A stretch of 64,000 nt of DNA. Origin: an uncultured Muribaculaceae bacterium (GTDB lineage Bacteria > Bacteroidota > Bacteroidia > Bacteroidales > Muribaculaceae). A program made the position numbers and the translations under genes. The DNA lies in NCBI GenBank assembly GCA_910578385.1, contig CAJTQV010000001.1, positions 248,001 through 312,000 on the forward strand, written 5' to 3'. The notes below the pieces were generated by a model, which worked only from the letters and a program-made list of their open reading frames with translations, was not told where the DNA came from and searched no databases. The first letter of the stretch is position 1; every line of letters starts with the position of its first letter. This document shows positions 25,936 through 34,842 of this stretch, one piece after another.

Positions 25936-25966
25936 TTTCCCATTCCAATAAATTTTGCTAATTTTG
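25936..25966 (+). promoter_or_regulatory. Promoter of ftsY-rimO
   Basis: TTTC (25936-25939) and TAATTTTG (25959-25966) are 19 bases apart; the -7 element is perfect and the -33 differs in one base. The ATG of ftsY follows at 25991. Confidence 0.6.
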
Positions 25967-25990
25967 GAGATTGAACAGATAAGAAATTAA

Positions 25991-26956
25991 ATGGGATTCA
26001 AAAGTTTTTTTTCCAAGAAGAAGAAAGAGACACTCGACAACGGTCTCCAGAAGACCAAAGAGGGAGTATGGAGCAAGATCTCGCACGCCATAGCGGGCAA
26101 GAGCAAGGTTGACGACGACGTGCTCGACGACCTTGAGGAAGCCTTCATCACCAGCGATGTCGGCACCGACACCACCCTCCGCATAATCGAGCGGCTTCAG
26201 GAACGCGTGGCCCGCGACAAATACGTGGGCAGCGAGGAGCTCCGCCGTATGCTTGTCGAGGAGATCAGCGACATGCTTGAGAAACCGGAGAACGACAGCG
26301 ACCTCGACGACTTCGAGGTGCGCAAGACGGGTGAACCCTACGTAATCATGGTCGTGGGCGTGAACGGCGTGGGAAAGACCACTACAATAGGCAAACTCGC
26401 CCACCAGTACAAGGCTGCAGGCAACAAGGTTGTGCTCGGAGCGGCCGATACGTTCCGCGCCGCAGCCATCGAACAGCTCGACATCTGGGGTGAGCGCGTC
26501 GGCGTGCCCGTCGTAAAGCAGAAGATGGGCAGCGACCCCGCAGCAGTTGCGTTCGACACACTTTCGTCGGCCAAGGCCCAAGGCGCGGATGTCGTTATTA
26601 TCGACACTGCCGGCCGACTCCACAACAAGATCGGACTGATGAACGAGCTGACAAAGATAAAGAACGTCATGAAACGGGTTGTGCCCGACGCTCCGCAGGA
26701 GATTCTTCTCGTTCTCGACGGCTCAACAGGCCAGAACGCATTTGAGCAGGCACGCCAGTTCGTTGCCGCAACCGAAGTCAACAACCTCGCCATCACCAAG
26801 CTCGACGGCACGTCTAAAGGTGGCGTGGTGATCGGCATCAGCGACCAGTTCAAGATTCCCGTAAAATACATTGGCCTCGGCGAAGGCAAGGAAGACCTTC
26901 AGATTTTCCATCCCTCCGAATTCGTACGCTCACTTTTTGAGAATGTGGAATGCTGA
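25991..26956 (+). CDS. ftsY: Signal recognition particle receptor FtsY
   Basis: A 321-residue SRP GTPase that docks SRP-ribosome complexes at the inner membrane for co-translational insertion. A short basic N-terminus (MGFKSFFSKKKKE) replaces the long acidic A domain of E. coli, as usual in Bacteroidota. The N domain covers 15-105. The G domain has G1 GVNGVGKTT (about 123-131), the insertion-box start DTFRAAAIEQL, G3 DTAGR, G4 TKLDGTSKGG and the closing GLGEGKEDLQIF. It overlaps rimO by 7 bases, so the two are one operon. Confidence 0.97.
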   Translation: MGFKSFFSKKKKETLDNGLQKTKEGVWSKISHAIAGKSKVDDDVLDDLEEAFITSDVGTDTTLRIIERLQERVARDKYVGSEELRRMLVEEISDMLEKPENDSDLDDFEVRKTGEPYVIMVVGVNGVGKTTTIGKLAHQYKAAGNKVVLGAADTFRAAAIEQLDIWGERVGVPVVKQKMGSDPAAVAFDTLSSAKAQGADVVIIDTAGRLHNKIGLMNELTKIKNVMKRVVPDAPQEILLVLDGSTGQNAFEQARQFVAATEVNNLAITKLDGTSKGGVVIGISDQFKIPVKYIGLGEGKEDLQIFHPSEFVRSLFENVEC

Positions 26957-28251
26957 AAAATCACATTGACATAATATCGATGGGCTGCTCGAAGAATCTG
27001 ATAGATTCCGAGAGAATGATACGTCGTCTCACAGCCAAAGGCTACACCGTGACCCATAACCCCGAGACGCCCTCCGGGGAATATGTCATGGTCAACACAT
27101 GCGGATTTATCGGCGATGCCAAAGAGGAGTCGATAAACCTGCTGCTCGAACTTGCCGAACTTAAAGAGGAAGGAGAGATTGGGAAGATTGCCGCCATGGG
27201 ATGTCTTACCGAACGCTACCTCAGCGACCTAAAGGCGGAGATGCCGGAGATTGATCTTATTTATGGTAAATTCGACTGGGACCGCTTCATCAACGACCTT
27301 CCCGACCTGAAAGCCGACCGCCGTCCCAAGGAATGGGAACGCACTTTGACCACTCCCCCGCACAGCGCGTATGTAAAGATCTCGGAAGGATGCAACCGTT
27401 TCTGCGCCTTCTGCGCCATCCCCTTGATAACCGGACGACACAAGTCGCGTCCGGAAGAGGAGGTACTGGAAGAGGTCCGTGACCTCGCCAAAGAGGGAGT
27501 GCGTGAGTTCAACATCATAGCCCAGGACCTTTCGAGCTACGGACTCGACCTCTACAAAGAGCACCGGCTCGCGCAGCTCATAGACCGCATGGCCGACATA
27601 GAGGGGGTTGAATGGATACGCCTTCACTACGCATATCCCGCCGACTTCCCGCTCGACATACTCGACGTGATGGCACGCCGCCCGAATGTCTGCAACTACC
27701 TCGACATAGCCCTCCAGCACATCTCCGACCCGCAATTGGAACGTATGCGCCGCCGCATAGATAAGGAGGGGACACTCAGGCTACTCGATGAAATCCGTAA
27801 ACGGGTTCCCGGCATAAGGATACGCACCACACTGATGGTGGGATTCCCGGGAGAAACGGAGCAGGACTTCGAGGAGCTTCTTGAATTTGTGCGCACTCAG
27901 AAATTCGACCGCATGGGCGCGTTCGCATACTCGCGTGAGGATGACACATACGCAGACCTTCACTACGAGGATGACGTTCCCGAGGAGATAAAGCAGCAGA
28001 GGCTCGACCGGCTCATGGAAGTCCAGCAGGAAATTTCGGAAGAGCTGAACGAACGTCAGGTCGGAACACGCGTGCGTCTTCTCGTTGACGAATATGAAGG
28101 AGACACGGCAATCTGCCGCTCGCAGTGGGATTCGCCCGAGGTAGACCTGACATACCGTGTAAGCGACACCGATGCGGAACCCGGGGAGTTTATCGAGGCG
28201 ATTGTGACCGAGGCGATGCCCTTCGACTTCATCGCAAAATCTACAAAATAG
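26950..28251 (+). CDS. rimO: Ribosomal protein uS12 methylthiotransferase RimO
   Basis: A 433-residue radical-SAM enzyme that adds a methylthio group to the conserved aspartate of ribosomal protein uS12. The N-terminal UPF0004 domain has three cluster cysteines (Cys13, Cys51, Cys85). The radical-SAM core has Cys148, Cys152 and Cys155 in CNRFCAFC, and a C-terminal TRAM domain follows (from about residue 372). The start MLKNHIDIISMGCSKN overlaps the ftsY end, an arrangement often seen in Bacteroidota. RimO rather than MiaB is chosen from the SMGCSKNLIDSE start and the DLSSYGLDLY segment. Confidence 0.95.
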   Translation: MLKNHIDIISMGCSKNLIDSERMIRRLTAKGYTVTHNPETPSGEYVMVNTCGFIGDAKEESINLLLELAELKEEGEIGKIAAMGCLTERYLSDLKAEMPEIDLIYGKFDWDRFINDLPDLKADRRPKEWERTLTTPPHSAYVKISEGCNRFCAFCAIPLITGRHKSRPEEEVLEEVRDLAKEGVREFNIIAQDLSSYGLDLYKEHRLAQLIDRMADIEGVEWIRLHYAYPADFPLDILDVMARRPNVCNYLDIALQHISDPQLERMRRRIDKEGTLRLLDEIRKRVPGIRIRTTLMVGFPGETEQDFEELLEFVRTQKFDRMGAFAYSREDDTYADLHYEDDVPEEIKQQRLDRLMEVQQEISEELNERQVGTRVRLLVDEYEGDTAICRSQWDSPEVDLTYRVSDTDAEPGEFIEAIVTEAMPFDFIAKSTK

Positions 28252-28294
28252 CGGTTTAATTTGAACAGCTGCATAAAGAATAACCGATACTGAA

Positions 28295-29323
28295 ATGAAC
28301 CTGTACGCATACAGATTGCCCGGCACCACGGAGATAAAAAGCGGAAGTTCCGAACGTCTGCACAGAGGATTCTGCTGCGGAGGTTTCGCCGTGGTACCCT
28401 TCGACGGGAGCATCGACGGAATTTTCACGATTCCCGCCGATACAGAAGGTGTCGGGGCACTTGCGGCGCTCCAAAGCCCGGACAGTCATGAAGTCTGTGC
28501 CACTGATTCTGATGATAGCCGCACACTGTATCCGTTTCCTGCTGAAAGCACTTCTCCCGATGAACATGGCCAAATGGTCCGCACCATTGTCGAGTCCATA
28601 AAATCGGGACAGCTGACAAAGTGCGTCGCGTCACGCGTCATTACCGACGGCTCGGCAATAGATGTACAGGCAACATTTCATGCTCTATGCCGTGCGTATC
28701 CCGACGCGTTCGTATTCACTTTCCACACGCCCGAGACCGGGACATGGATTGGAGCGAGTCCCGAGACACTCCTCATAAAAGAGGGCCGGTCACTACGCAC
28801 CATGTCATTGGCCGGCACACGCCCCTCAGGCACCGGTGGTGAATGGGATGAGAAGAACATAGGCGAGCAGCGGATTGTGACCGACTACATATGCGACACA
28901 CTACGCCAGTGCGGTCTGGATCCTGAAGAGCAGCCAACCACCACTCGCCGGGCAGGCCCCGTGGAGCACATCGTGACCGAAATATCGGCAACGCTTCCAG
29001 AGAACGGGAACGCTGCCGCACTCGAAGCCGCGATGAGACTCTCCCCCACTCCTGCACTCGCCGGATTTCCCAAGCAATCGGCCATCGGGATGATTGAACG
29101 GATTGAGAAACATCAGCGCGGTTATTACGGAGGATTCTGCGGACCTATCGCCGACAACGGTGACTTCAGATTCTACGTCAATCTGCGGTCTGCAAGAATC
29201 AAAAATGCAAGATATTGCCTTTTTGCAGGAGGAGGGATTGTAGCTGACTCCGAACCATCGGACGAATGGGAGGAGACACGACGCAAATCGGCCACACTTC
29301 TCGAACATCTGATAACAAAATAA
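28295..29323 (+). CDS. Isochorismate synthase-like chorismate-binding enzyme
   Basis: A 342-residue member of the MenF/EntC/TrpE fold. The C-terminal chorismate-binding half has KCVASRVI, FHTPETGTWIGASPETLL, MSLAGTRPSG, the ENIG-like KNIGEQRIVTDYI, GPVEHIVTEISA, SPTPALAGFPKQSA and GYYGGFCGPI, all standard catalytic segments. The N-terminal half is shorter than in E. coli MenF. It would turn chorismate into isochorismate for menaquinone, and menD would be expected nearby in Bacteroidota but is not next to it here. A siderophore-type role is less likely. It follows rimO by 43 bases. Confidence 0.85.
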   Translation: MNLYAYRLPGTTEIKSGSSERLHRGFCCGGFAVVPFDGSIDGIFTIPADTEGVGALAALQSPDSHEVCATDSDDSRTLYPFPAESTSPDEHGQMVRTIVESIKSGQLTKCVASRVITDGSAIDVQATFHALCRAYPDAFVFTFHTPETGTWIGASPETLLIKEGRSLRTMSLAGTRPSGTGGEWDEKNIGEQRIVTDYICDTLRQCGLDPEEQPTTTRRAGPVEHIVTEISATLPENGNAAALEAAMRLSPTPALAGFPKQSAIGMIERIEKHQRGYYGGFCGPIADNGDFRFYVNLRSARIKNARYCLFAGGGIVADSEPSDEWEETRRKSATLLEHLITK

Positions 29324-29359
29324 GAACTACTAATAATAACTAACCTTAAATAAACAGTT

Positions 29360-31402
29360 ATGAGCATTAAGACAAAGATGACAACGGCAATGTGCCTCGC
29401 GCTCGGCTTCGGACTTGCGCCGGCAGTTGCTCAGGAACACACGAAGAGTCTTGACGTGAACGGGATTGACAACAGCATCTCGCCCAAGACAGACTTCTAT
29501 CACCACGTGAACACAAAGTGGCAGAAAGACCATCCCCTGACCGCCGAGTACTCACGCTATGGCCAGTTCAACATCCTCAACGACTCAAGCAACAACCGCA
29601 TCCAGCGCATTGTTACCGGTCTTGCAGCCACAAATCCCAAGCCCGGCACCAACGCATTCAAGATTGCCACAATCTATGAGCAGGGCATGGATTCAGTACG
29701 CCGCAACCGTGAGGGAGCAGCTCCGATCAAGGCAAAGCTCGCCAAGATTGAAAACACCAAGCCCGAGGAGATGGGCGACCTGTTCCGCTACATGCACCGT
29801 TACGAGAGCTCACCTCTCTTCGGGGTTTCGATGATGGAAGACCTCGGCAACAGCCAGGTTTACGCCATGTATGTCAGTGGCGGTGGTCTCGGCCTCGGCG
29901 ACCGCGACTACTACCTGCTCAACGACAAGCGCAACAAGGAAGTGCGCAACGCATACATCAAGCTCATCGAGACACAGATGGGACTTGCCGGTTACAGCAA
30001 GAAAGATGCCAAGCGTATCGCCAAGAACGTACTGAAGGTCGAGACACTCATAGCAGACTCGACATGGACACGCGAAGAGAGCCGTAATCTTCCGGCAATG
30101 TACAACCCGCGCACCATGGAGCAGATCGAGGCCATGTATCCCAACCTTCCTATCCGCGCGATGATCGAGGATATGGGCATATCTGTTCCGGAGATGGCTA
30201 TCGTTACAGAAATCAACACAGTGAAGCAGGCCGACAACCTGATGAAGAGTCTGGCTGACCGCGAGAAGAAAGACCTCTATCTCTGGGACATCGTATCGGG
30301 TGCCGCACGCTACCTGAGCGACGATTTCGCCGATGCAAGCTTTGAGTTCAGCAAGGTGATGTCGGGTGTGCAGCAGCAGCGTCCCCGCTGGAAAAAGTCA
30401 CTCGGCACTGTCGAAGGTGTGATGGGTGAAGGTATCGGCGAGCTTTATGTTGAGAAATACTTCCCCGAAAGCTCGAAGGTATATATGGAAGGACTCGTGG
30501 AGAACCTGCGCAAGGCGCTTGGCAAGCACATCATGCACCTCCCCTGGATGACCGACGACACCAAGTATGAGGCACTCAAGAAACTCAACGCCATCACCGT
30601 CAAGATCGGTTATCCCGACAAATGGAAAGACTACTCGCTTCTCCAGATTGACCCGAACCTGAGCTACTACGAGAACATGCACAACGCCGGTCTCTGGGCG
30701 TTCGACCGTCAGCTTGAGAAATGGGGCAAACCCGTTGACCGCACCGAATGGGGCATGACTCCTCAGACCATCAACGCATACTACAACCCGATGAACAACG
30801 AGATCGTGTTCCCCGCCGGTATTCTCCAGGCACCCTTCTTCGATCCCGAATCGAGCGATGCCGAGAACTACGGTGGTATCGGTGTTGTAATCGGTCACGA
30901 GCTTACTCACGGCTTCGACGACCAGGGTTGCAACTTCGATGCAGACGGCAACATGGTGAACTGGTGGACAGCCGAGGACAAAGAGGCATTTGACAAGCTG
31001 ACACAGGGTCTTGCAGACCAGTACAGCGCGGTTGAGGTTCTCCCCGGTCTCATGGCAAACGGCCAGTACACACTTGGCGAGAACATCGCCGACCAGGGTG
31101 GTCTCCGCGTGGCCTACACCGCCTTCCTCGACTCACAGAAGAAGAAAGGTGTTGACATCACAACCGAGAAGATTGACGGTCTGGATCCCCTCCAGGTGTT
31201 CTACCTCAACTTCGCCAACCTCTGGGCAACCAACATCCGCGATGAAGAAATCCGCAACCTGACAACCGGAGACGTACACTCACTCGGCATCAACCGTGTG
31301 AACGTATCGCTCAAGAACATCGAGCCCTTCATGAAGGCGTTCAGCGTGACCGAGGGTGACGCTATGTTCCTCCCCGAATCAGAGCGCGTAATCATCTGGT
31401 AA
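29360..31402 (+). CDS. M13 family zinc metallopeptidase (PepO/neprilysin-like)
   Basis: A 680-residue exported endopeptidase that cuts small peptides. A signal peptide (cleavage near AVAQ, about residue 25) precedes a long N-terminal helical domain. The M13 catalytic domain has the zinc site HELTH (His513, Glu514, His517) in VIGHELTHGFDDQG and the third ligand Glu in GENIADQGG. The QTINAYYNPMNNEIVFPAGILQ segment is the usual substrate-binding strand. The C-terminus ends VIIW, as in the family. It is followed by a strong terminator and is probably transcribed alone or with the isochorismate synthase gene 36 bases upstream. Confidence 0.93.
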   Translation: MSIKTKMTTAMCLALGFGLAPAVAQEHTKSLDVNGIDNSISPKTDFYHHVNTKWQKDHPLTAEYSRYGQFNILNDSSNNRIQRIVTGLAATNPKPGTNAFKIATIYEQGMDSVRRNREGAAPIKAKLAKIENTKPEEMGDLFRYMHRYESSPLFGVSMMEDLGNSQVYAMYVSGGGLGLGDRDYYLLNDKRNKEVRNAYIKLIETQMGLAGYSKKDAKRIAKNVLKVETLIADSTWTREESRNLPAMYNPRTMEQIEAMYPNLPIRAMIEDMGISVPEMAIVTEINTVKQADNLMKSLADREKKDLYLWDIVSGAARYLSDDFADASFEFSKVMSGVQQQRPRWKKSLGTVEGVMGEGIGELYVEKYFPESSKVYMEGLVENLRKALGKHIMHLPWMTDDTKYEALKKLNAITVKIGYPDKWKDYSLLQIDPNLSYYENMHNAGLWAFDRQLEKWGKPVDRTEWGMTPQTINAYYNPMNNEIVFPAGILQAPFFDPESSDAENYGGIGVVIGHELTHGFDDQGCNFDADGNMVNWWTAEDKEAFDKLTQGLADQYSAVEVLPGLMANGQYTLGENIADQGGLRVAYTAFLDSQKKKGVDITTEKIDGLDPLQVFYLNFANLWATNIRDEEIRNLTTGDVHSLGINRVNVSLKNIEPFMKAFSVTEGDAMFLPESERVIIW

Positions 31403-31426
31403 AAAGCACAAGATATTCTTATACTC

Positions 31427-31463
31427 AGCGGCGCCGCATCGGTTGGATGCGGCGCCGCTTTTC
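31427..31463. terminator. Strong terminator after the M13 peptidase gene
   Basis: Perfect 14-base arms AGCGGCGCCGCATC (31427-31440) and complement (31446-31459) with a 5-base loop and a short T-run. It separates the peptidase gene from the convergent Ntn-hydrolase operon. Confidence 0.85.
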
Positions 31464-31493
31464 ATTATTCTGACAGAAGATTGACCCGTTATA

Positions 31494-33125
31494 TCAGGCC
31501 ATGAACATTTTGACCCGGTTCCAACGACCGTCGAGGGCATCGGGGACACAGTCCACATCCTCCGGCTGTTTCATGTCGGCAAACTGAGACATGCTCCATA
31601 CGAAGGGAAGCTGACGCACATGCGCCGTACCGAATTTCATCCAGAAAGATGTCTTGGTGCCGTTGATATCCGGCTTCCGCGACAGATTCGAGAGTACTTC
31701 CTTGACCAAATCGGCCGAAAAAGCCTTGGCGTCAACAGAACCGTCGGGACGTGTACGGGGCATCTCAGTCGTGCCGTATCCGAGATCCCAGCGTCCGTAG
31801 ATGGAAAGCGGTTCACGATCTTCGGTGTATGTGATAAGATCCTTGGTGCTCTCCATGTCGGTCACGGTGTCAATCCGCGCCCAGAGCTGATTACGGCGCA
31901 TCGGGCGCAGGTTCATGCTCTCCAGCTCATAGCCGACCCACCAGGAAACCGGTTGGTTCACGCCGAAAATATGCGTCGGAGTGATCAGATGGTGGTCATA
32001 GTCCAGCTTCGTGGGAACATAACCGGTGGAATCCTTCAGGGTGACATTCTTTCCGTCGCACTTGAAGAGCACGAAACGGTTGTAGCTCATGTCGAGAAGA
32101 CCTATCTCACCGGTATTTGTATCGATGATATGGTATCCGTTGAGGTATGTACCCGTATTGTCGAGCGAGCAATAATCATAGAACTCGTCGATAGTCCGGG
32201 CGAACTGCTCGGCAGCTGCCGAACGGTATGCAAGCCATATACCGTTTACTTTCGGCTCGTCGTAGAGATCCACATGGGTCGTCTCATTGAAACCGATGCC
32301 GTTGCCATTGAAACCGAAGTCGGTGTTTGAGCCGAACTGACCCTGGCAGTTCGCATTCTGGGTCACGAAATCATCGCCTATGCAATATGTCACAGCGCAT
32401 GACTGAGCCCAGAAGCAGCACCAGGAGTTGTGTGTCCAGAACACATTGCGGTCCGGCATCAGCTTGGTGAAGGCCGTGCAATGGTCAGGTTTCTCCTTTG
32501 AGTTTGACTTATGGGCAGTTCCATAACCCATTACGAGTCCGATCTTGTCGCCGATGCAGTCGAAAAGATCGTACTGCGTGTTGATGAAAATCACATCCAG
32601 CAACGTGAGAGGGTCATCACCGGCATGGAGAACGGACTGGTCAGCCGGATAAGAGGAAAGAACCAGATCTGACTCCGATACTGATTTCTTGGGTTCAGCA
32701 CCGACAGCGCCGTCATAAATGCCGAGCTGGCGGAACATGAGCCGGAGAATCTTCTGGTATCTGATGTCGTTCTTCTCCCGCTCCACCACATCGCACAGAT
32801 AATTGTAATTCTGCACGACAGTCTCACCGGCAGCCGAAAGATACTCCGGTTTGACCTCGATAGAGAGAGCGTTCTGAGGAGTCGCACCGATCAGAAAGTT
32901 CTTCCATGAATTGTTACGGGTGGCCAGAATGGTCTTGCCGGTCTGGACTTTACCTTGAACGTAACCCGCGTTGTATTCATTCTGGTATATGCTCACGTTC
33001 GGGTTTTGCGCGTAGATGGCATAATTCCAGTTGTTGTCCACACACTGCGCGAATCCGCAAGTGTATTCGTCAAGGACGAACTGAGTGGGCTCCGTGTTCT
33101 TGAAATTTGGGGTGTATTTAGCCAT
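31494..33125 (-). CDS. Phospholipase B-like Ntn hydrolase, paralogue 1
   Basis: A 543-residue protein resembling the phospholipase B-like (PLBD/laminin ancestor) group of N-terminal nucleophile hydrolases. The likely nucleophile is Cys216 in HCTAFTKLMPD, followed by the family's H-N-x-W (THNSWC, His232-Asn233). Further on lie GQFGSNTDFGFNGNGIGFNETT and the LDNTGTYLNG motif (Asn323, Asn329), which parallels the NSGTYNN of the animal proteins. These enzymes self-cut before the Cys to become active and hydrolyse amides or esters. There is no signal peptide, unlike the lysosomal homologues. A close paralogue is 57 bases upstream. The substrate is unknown; a C45-type acyltransferase is the alternative. 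Confidence 0.7.
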   Translation of the reverse strand: MAKYTPNFKNTEPTQFVLDEYTCGFAQCVDNNWNYAIYAQNPNVSIYQNEYNAGYVQGKVQTGKTILATRNNSWKNFLIGATPQNALSIEVKPEYLSAAGETVVQNYNYLCDVVEREKNDIRYQKILRLMFRQLGIYDGAVGAEPKKSVSESDLVLSSYPADQSVLHAGDDPLTLLDVIFINTQYDLFDCIGDKIGLVMGYGTAHKSNSKEKPDHCTAFTKLMPDRNVFWTHNSWCCFWAQSCAVTYCIGDDFVTQNANCQGQFGSNTDFGFNGNGIGFNETTHVDLYDEPKVNGIWLAYRSAAAEQFARTIDEFYDYCSLDNTGTYLNGYHIIDTNTGEIGLLDMSYNRFVLFKCDGKNVTLKDSTGYVPTKLDYDHHLITPTHIFGVNQPVSWWVGYELESMNLRPMRRNQLWARIDTVTDMESTKDLITYTEDREPLSIYGRWDLGYGTTEMPRTRPDGSVDAKAFSADLVKEVLSNLSRKPDINGTKTSFWMKFGTAHVRQLPFVWSMSQFADMKQPEDVDCVPDALDGRWNRVKMFMA

Positions 33126-33182
33126 TTTTTGATAATTCTAAGATTGTAAATTACATCAGTATCACAGGAGTGGTGACAGGCA

Positions 33183-34832
33183 TCACTCCATGAACATCTT
33201 CACACGGTTCCAGTTTCCGTCGATGACATCCGGTATGCAGTCAACCTCTTCGGGCAGTTTGAATTTTGCCCAGATTGAACCGGACCAGCTGAAAGGAGAG
33301 CCATCGATATACGGACTTCCGAACTTCATCCAGAAGGATGTCTTCTTGCCATCCTTGGAGGGCTTCATCGAAAGCGAGGCGAGCACCTGCTTGATTTCCT
33401 CTGTGCCGAAAGCCTTTCCGTCGATTGAACCGTGAGGCTGGTAACGCAAGAACTCGGATGTGCCGTAATTCTTATCCCATCGGCCGGCGATTGAAATCGG
33501 CTCCAGACTCTCGTTGTAGGTTATGAGACTTTTGGCCGACTCCATGTCGCGCACATTGCCGATATTCCGGTAGAGCTGATAACGGCGTTTGGGCGCACCA
33601 TCGATGGTCATCAGCTCACGCCAGATACGCTTGTAGATAGGAATGTTGCAGCCGAGCACATGCTCCTCGGAAATCATATGGTGATCCCAGTCGAGGAAAT
33701 CTGGCACATAGCCTGTAGAATCCACAACCTTCAGTTTCTCGCCGTCGCTCTTGAAGAGAGCGAAACGGGCATAGCTCATATCGACGAGACCGAATTCACC
33801 CTTGTAGGCGTCGACAAGCATGTAGGCGTTGAGGTATGTACCGGTATTGTCGAGCTTGCAATAGTCGTAGAACTCGTCGATCGAGCGGGCGAAACCCTCG
33901 GCGGCGGCGGCACGCCAGGTAAGCCACAGACCCTCGGTTTTAGATTCGTTGTAGAAATAAGTCTCGGTGGTCTCGTTGAAACCGATACCATGTCCATTGA
34001 AGCCGAAATCTGTGTTCGAACCGAACTGACCGGGACAGAAGGAATTCTGTGTAAGGAAGTCCTCACCTATCACATAAGTGACGGCGCAGGTCTGGGCCAT
34101 GAGACAGCACCAGCTCGTGTGTGCCCAATAGATTTCCCCATCCGGCATACGTTTCACGAAACCGGAACAGCGTCCGGGCTTCAATTCCGGAATCGGCTCT
34201 TCGTGGAGAGTCTTTTCCTCGATGTCCTTCTCCAGTTTGTTGAGCGCGACTCCGAGAGGCTTTGAGATAGCATCCCAAAGGTCCATCTGAGCATTTATGA
34301 AATAGATATCGATGAATGTCAGCGGATCATCTCCGGCACAGAGCCGGGCATCTTCAGGAGGCATTGATGACAGTTTCAGATTGTCGAAAGAGACATTCTT
34401 TAGGGGTTCCTTGTCTGCGGCGCCATGGTAGATGCCGAGCATACGGAACATAAGGCGTGCGATATTCCGGGATTTCTCACACGTATTCATGTTTTTCTCC
34501 ACCCATCCGGTCAGATAGTTGTAATTATCGACCAGAGCTTTCCCTGCGATTTCAAGACCGCCGGGAGGGATTTCGGTAGAGTTGGCGCCGGGGCCTTCAT
34601 CGAGCACATACCATCGCCAGGTATTGTTTCTGGTCGCCTTGATCACATGGTTGGACTGGACCTTTCCCTGAACGTAGCCGGCGTTGTACTCGTTCTGGAA
34701 GATGCTTACAGATGGATCCTGTGCATAGATGGCGTAGTTCCAGTTGTTGTCCACGCACTGTGCATAACCTTTCGTGTACTCATTGAGCACGAATTCGACA
34801 GGCTCTGTGTTTTTAAAAGTGTTTTGGCTCAT
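33183..34832 (-). CDS. Phospholipase B-like Ntn hydrolase, paralogue 2
   Basis: A 549-residue paralogue of the downstream gene, alike over its whole length (shared CVDNNWNYAIYAQ, FQNEYNAGYVQGKVQ, GQFGSNTDFGFNG and LDNTGTYLN). The proposed nucleophile is Cys222 in GRCSGFVKRMPD, His238 lies in AHTSWC, and Asn329 in DNTGTYLN. The region before the Cys (about 195-220) is longer and more charged than in paralogue 1, which is where self-cleavage and linker removal would occur. No signal peptide is seen. It is the third gene of a minus-strand operon: porin, MFS, then the two hydrolases; the MFS gene ends 10 bases upstream. Confidence 0.7.
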   Translation of the reverse strand: MSQNTFKNTEPVEFVLNEYTKGYAQCVDNNWNYAIYAQDPSVSIFQNEYNAGYVQGKVQSNHVIKATRNNTWRWYVLDEGPGANSTEIPPGGLEIAGKALVDNYNYLTGWVEKNMNTCEKSRNIARLMFRMLGIYHGAADKEPLKNVSFDNLKLSSMPPEDARLCAGDDPLTFIDIYFINAQMDLWDAISKPLGVALNKLEKDIEEKTLHEEPIPELKPGRCSGFVKRMPDGEIYWAHTSWCCLMAQTCAVTYVIGEDFLTQNSFCPGQFGSNTDFGFNGHGIGFNETTETYFYNESKTEGLWLTWRAAAAEGFARSIDEFYDYCKLDNTGTYLNAYMLVDAYKGEFGLVDMSYARFALFKSDGEKLKVVDSTGYVPDFLDWDHHMISEEHVLGCNIPIYKRIWRELMTIDGAPKRRYQLYRNIGNVRDMESAKSLITYNESLEPISIAGRWDKNYGTSEFLRYQPHGSIDGKAFGTEEIKQVLASLSMKPSKDGKKTSFWMKFGSPYIDGSPFSWSGSIWAKFKLPEEVDCIPDVIDGNWNRVKMFME

Positions 34833-34842
34833 AATAAATCAA

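Noticed and set aside
26338..26889. Minus-strand open frame inside ftsY
   Set aside because: It is the reverse of the conserved GTPase domain.
31620..32330. Plus-strand open frame opposite hydrolase paralogue 1
   Set aside because: The minus-strand protein is conserved with its paralogue over the same region, so the plus frame is a by-product.
31494..34832. Choloylglycine (bile salt) hydrolase or C45 acyltransferase
   Set aside because: Those enzymes have the nucleophile Cys at or near the N-terminus and are about 320-400 residues long; here it is near residue 220 of about 545, which fits the phospholipase B-like group better.
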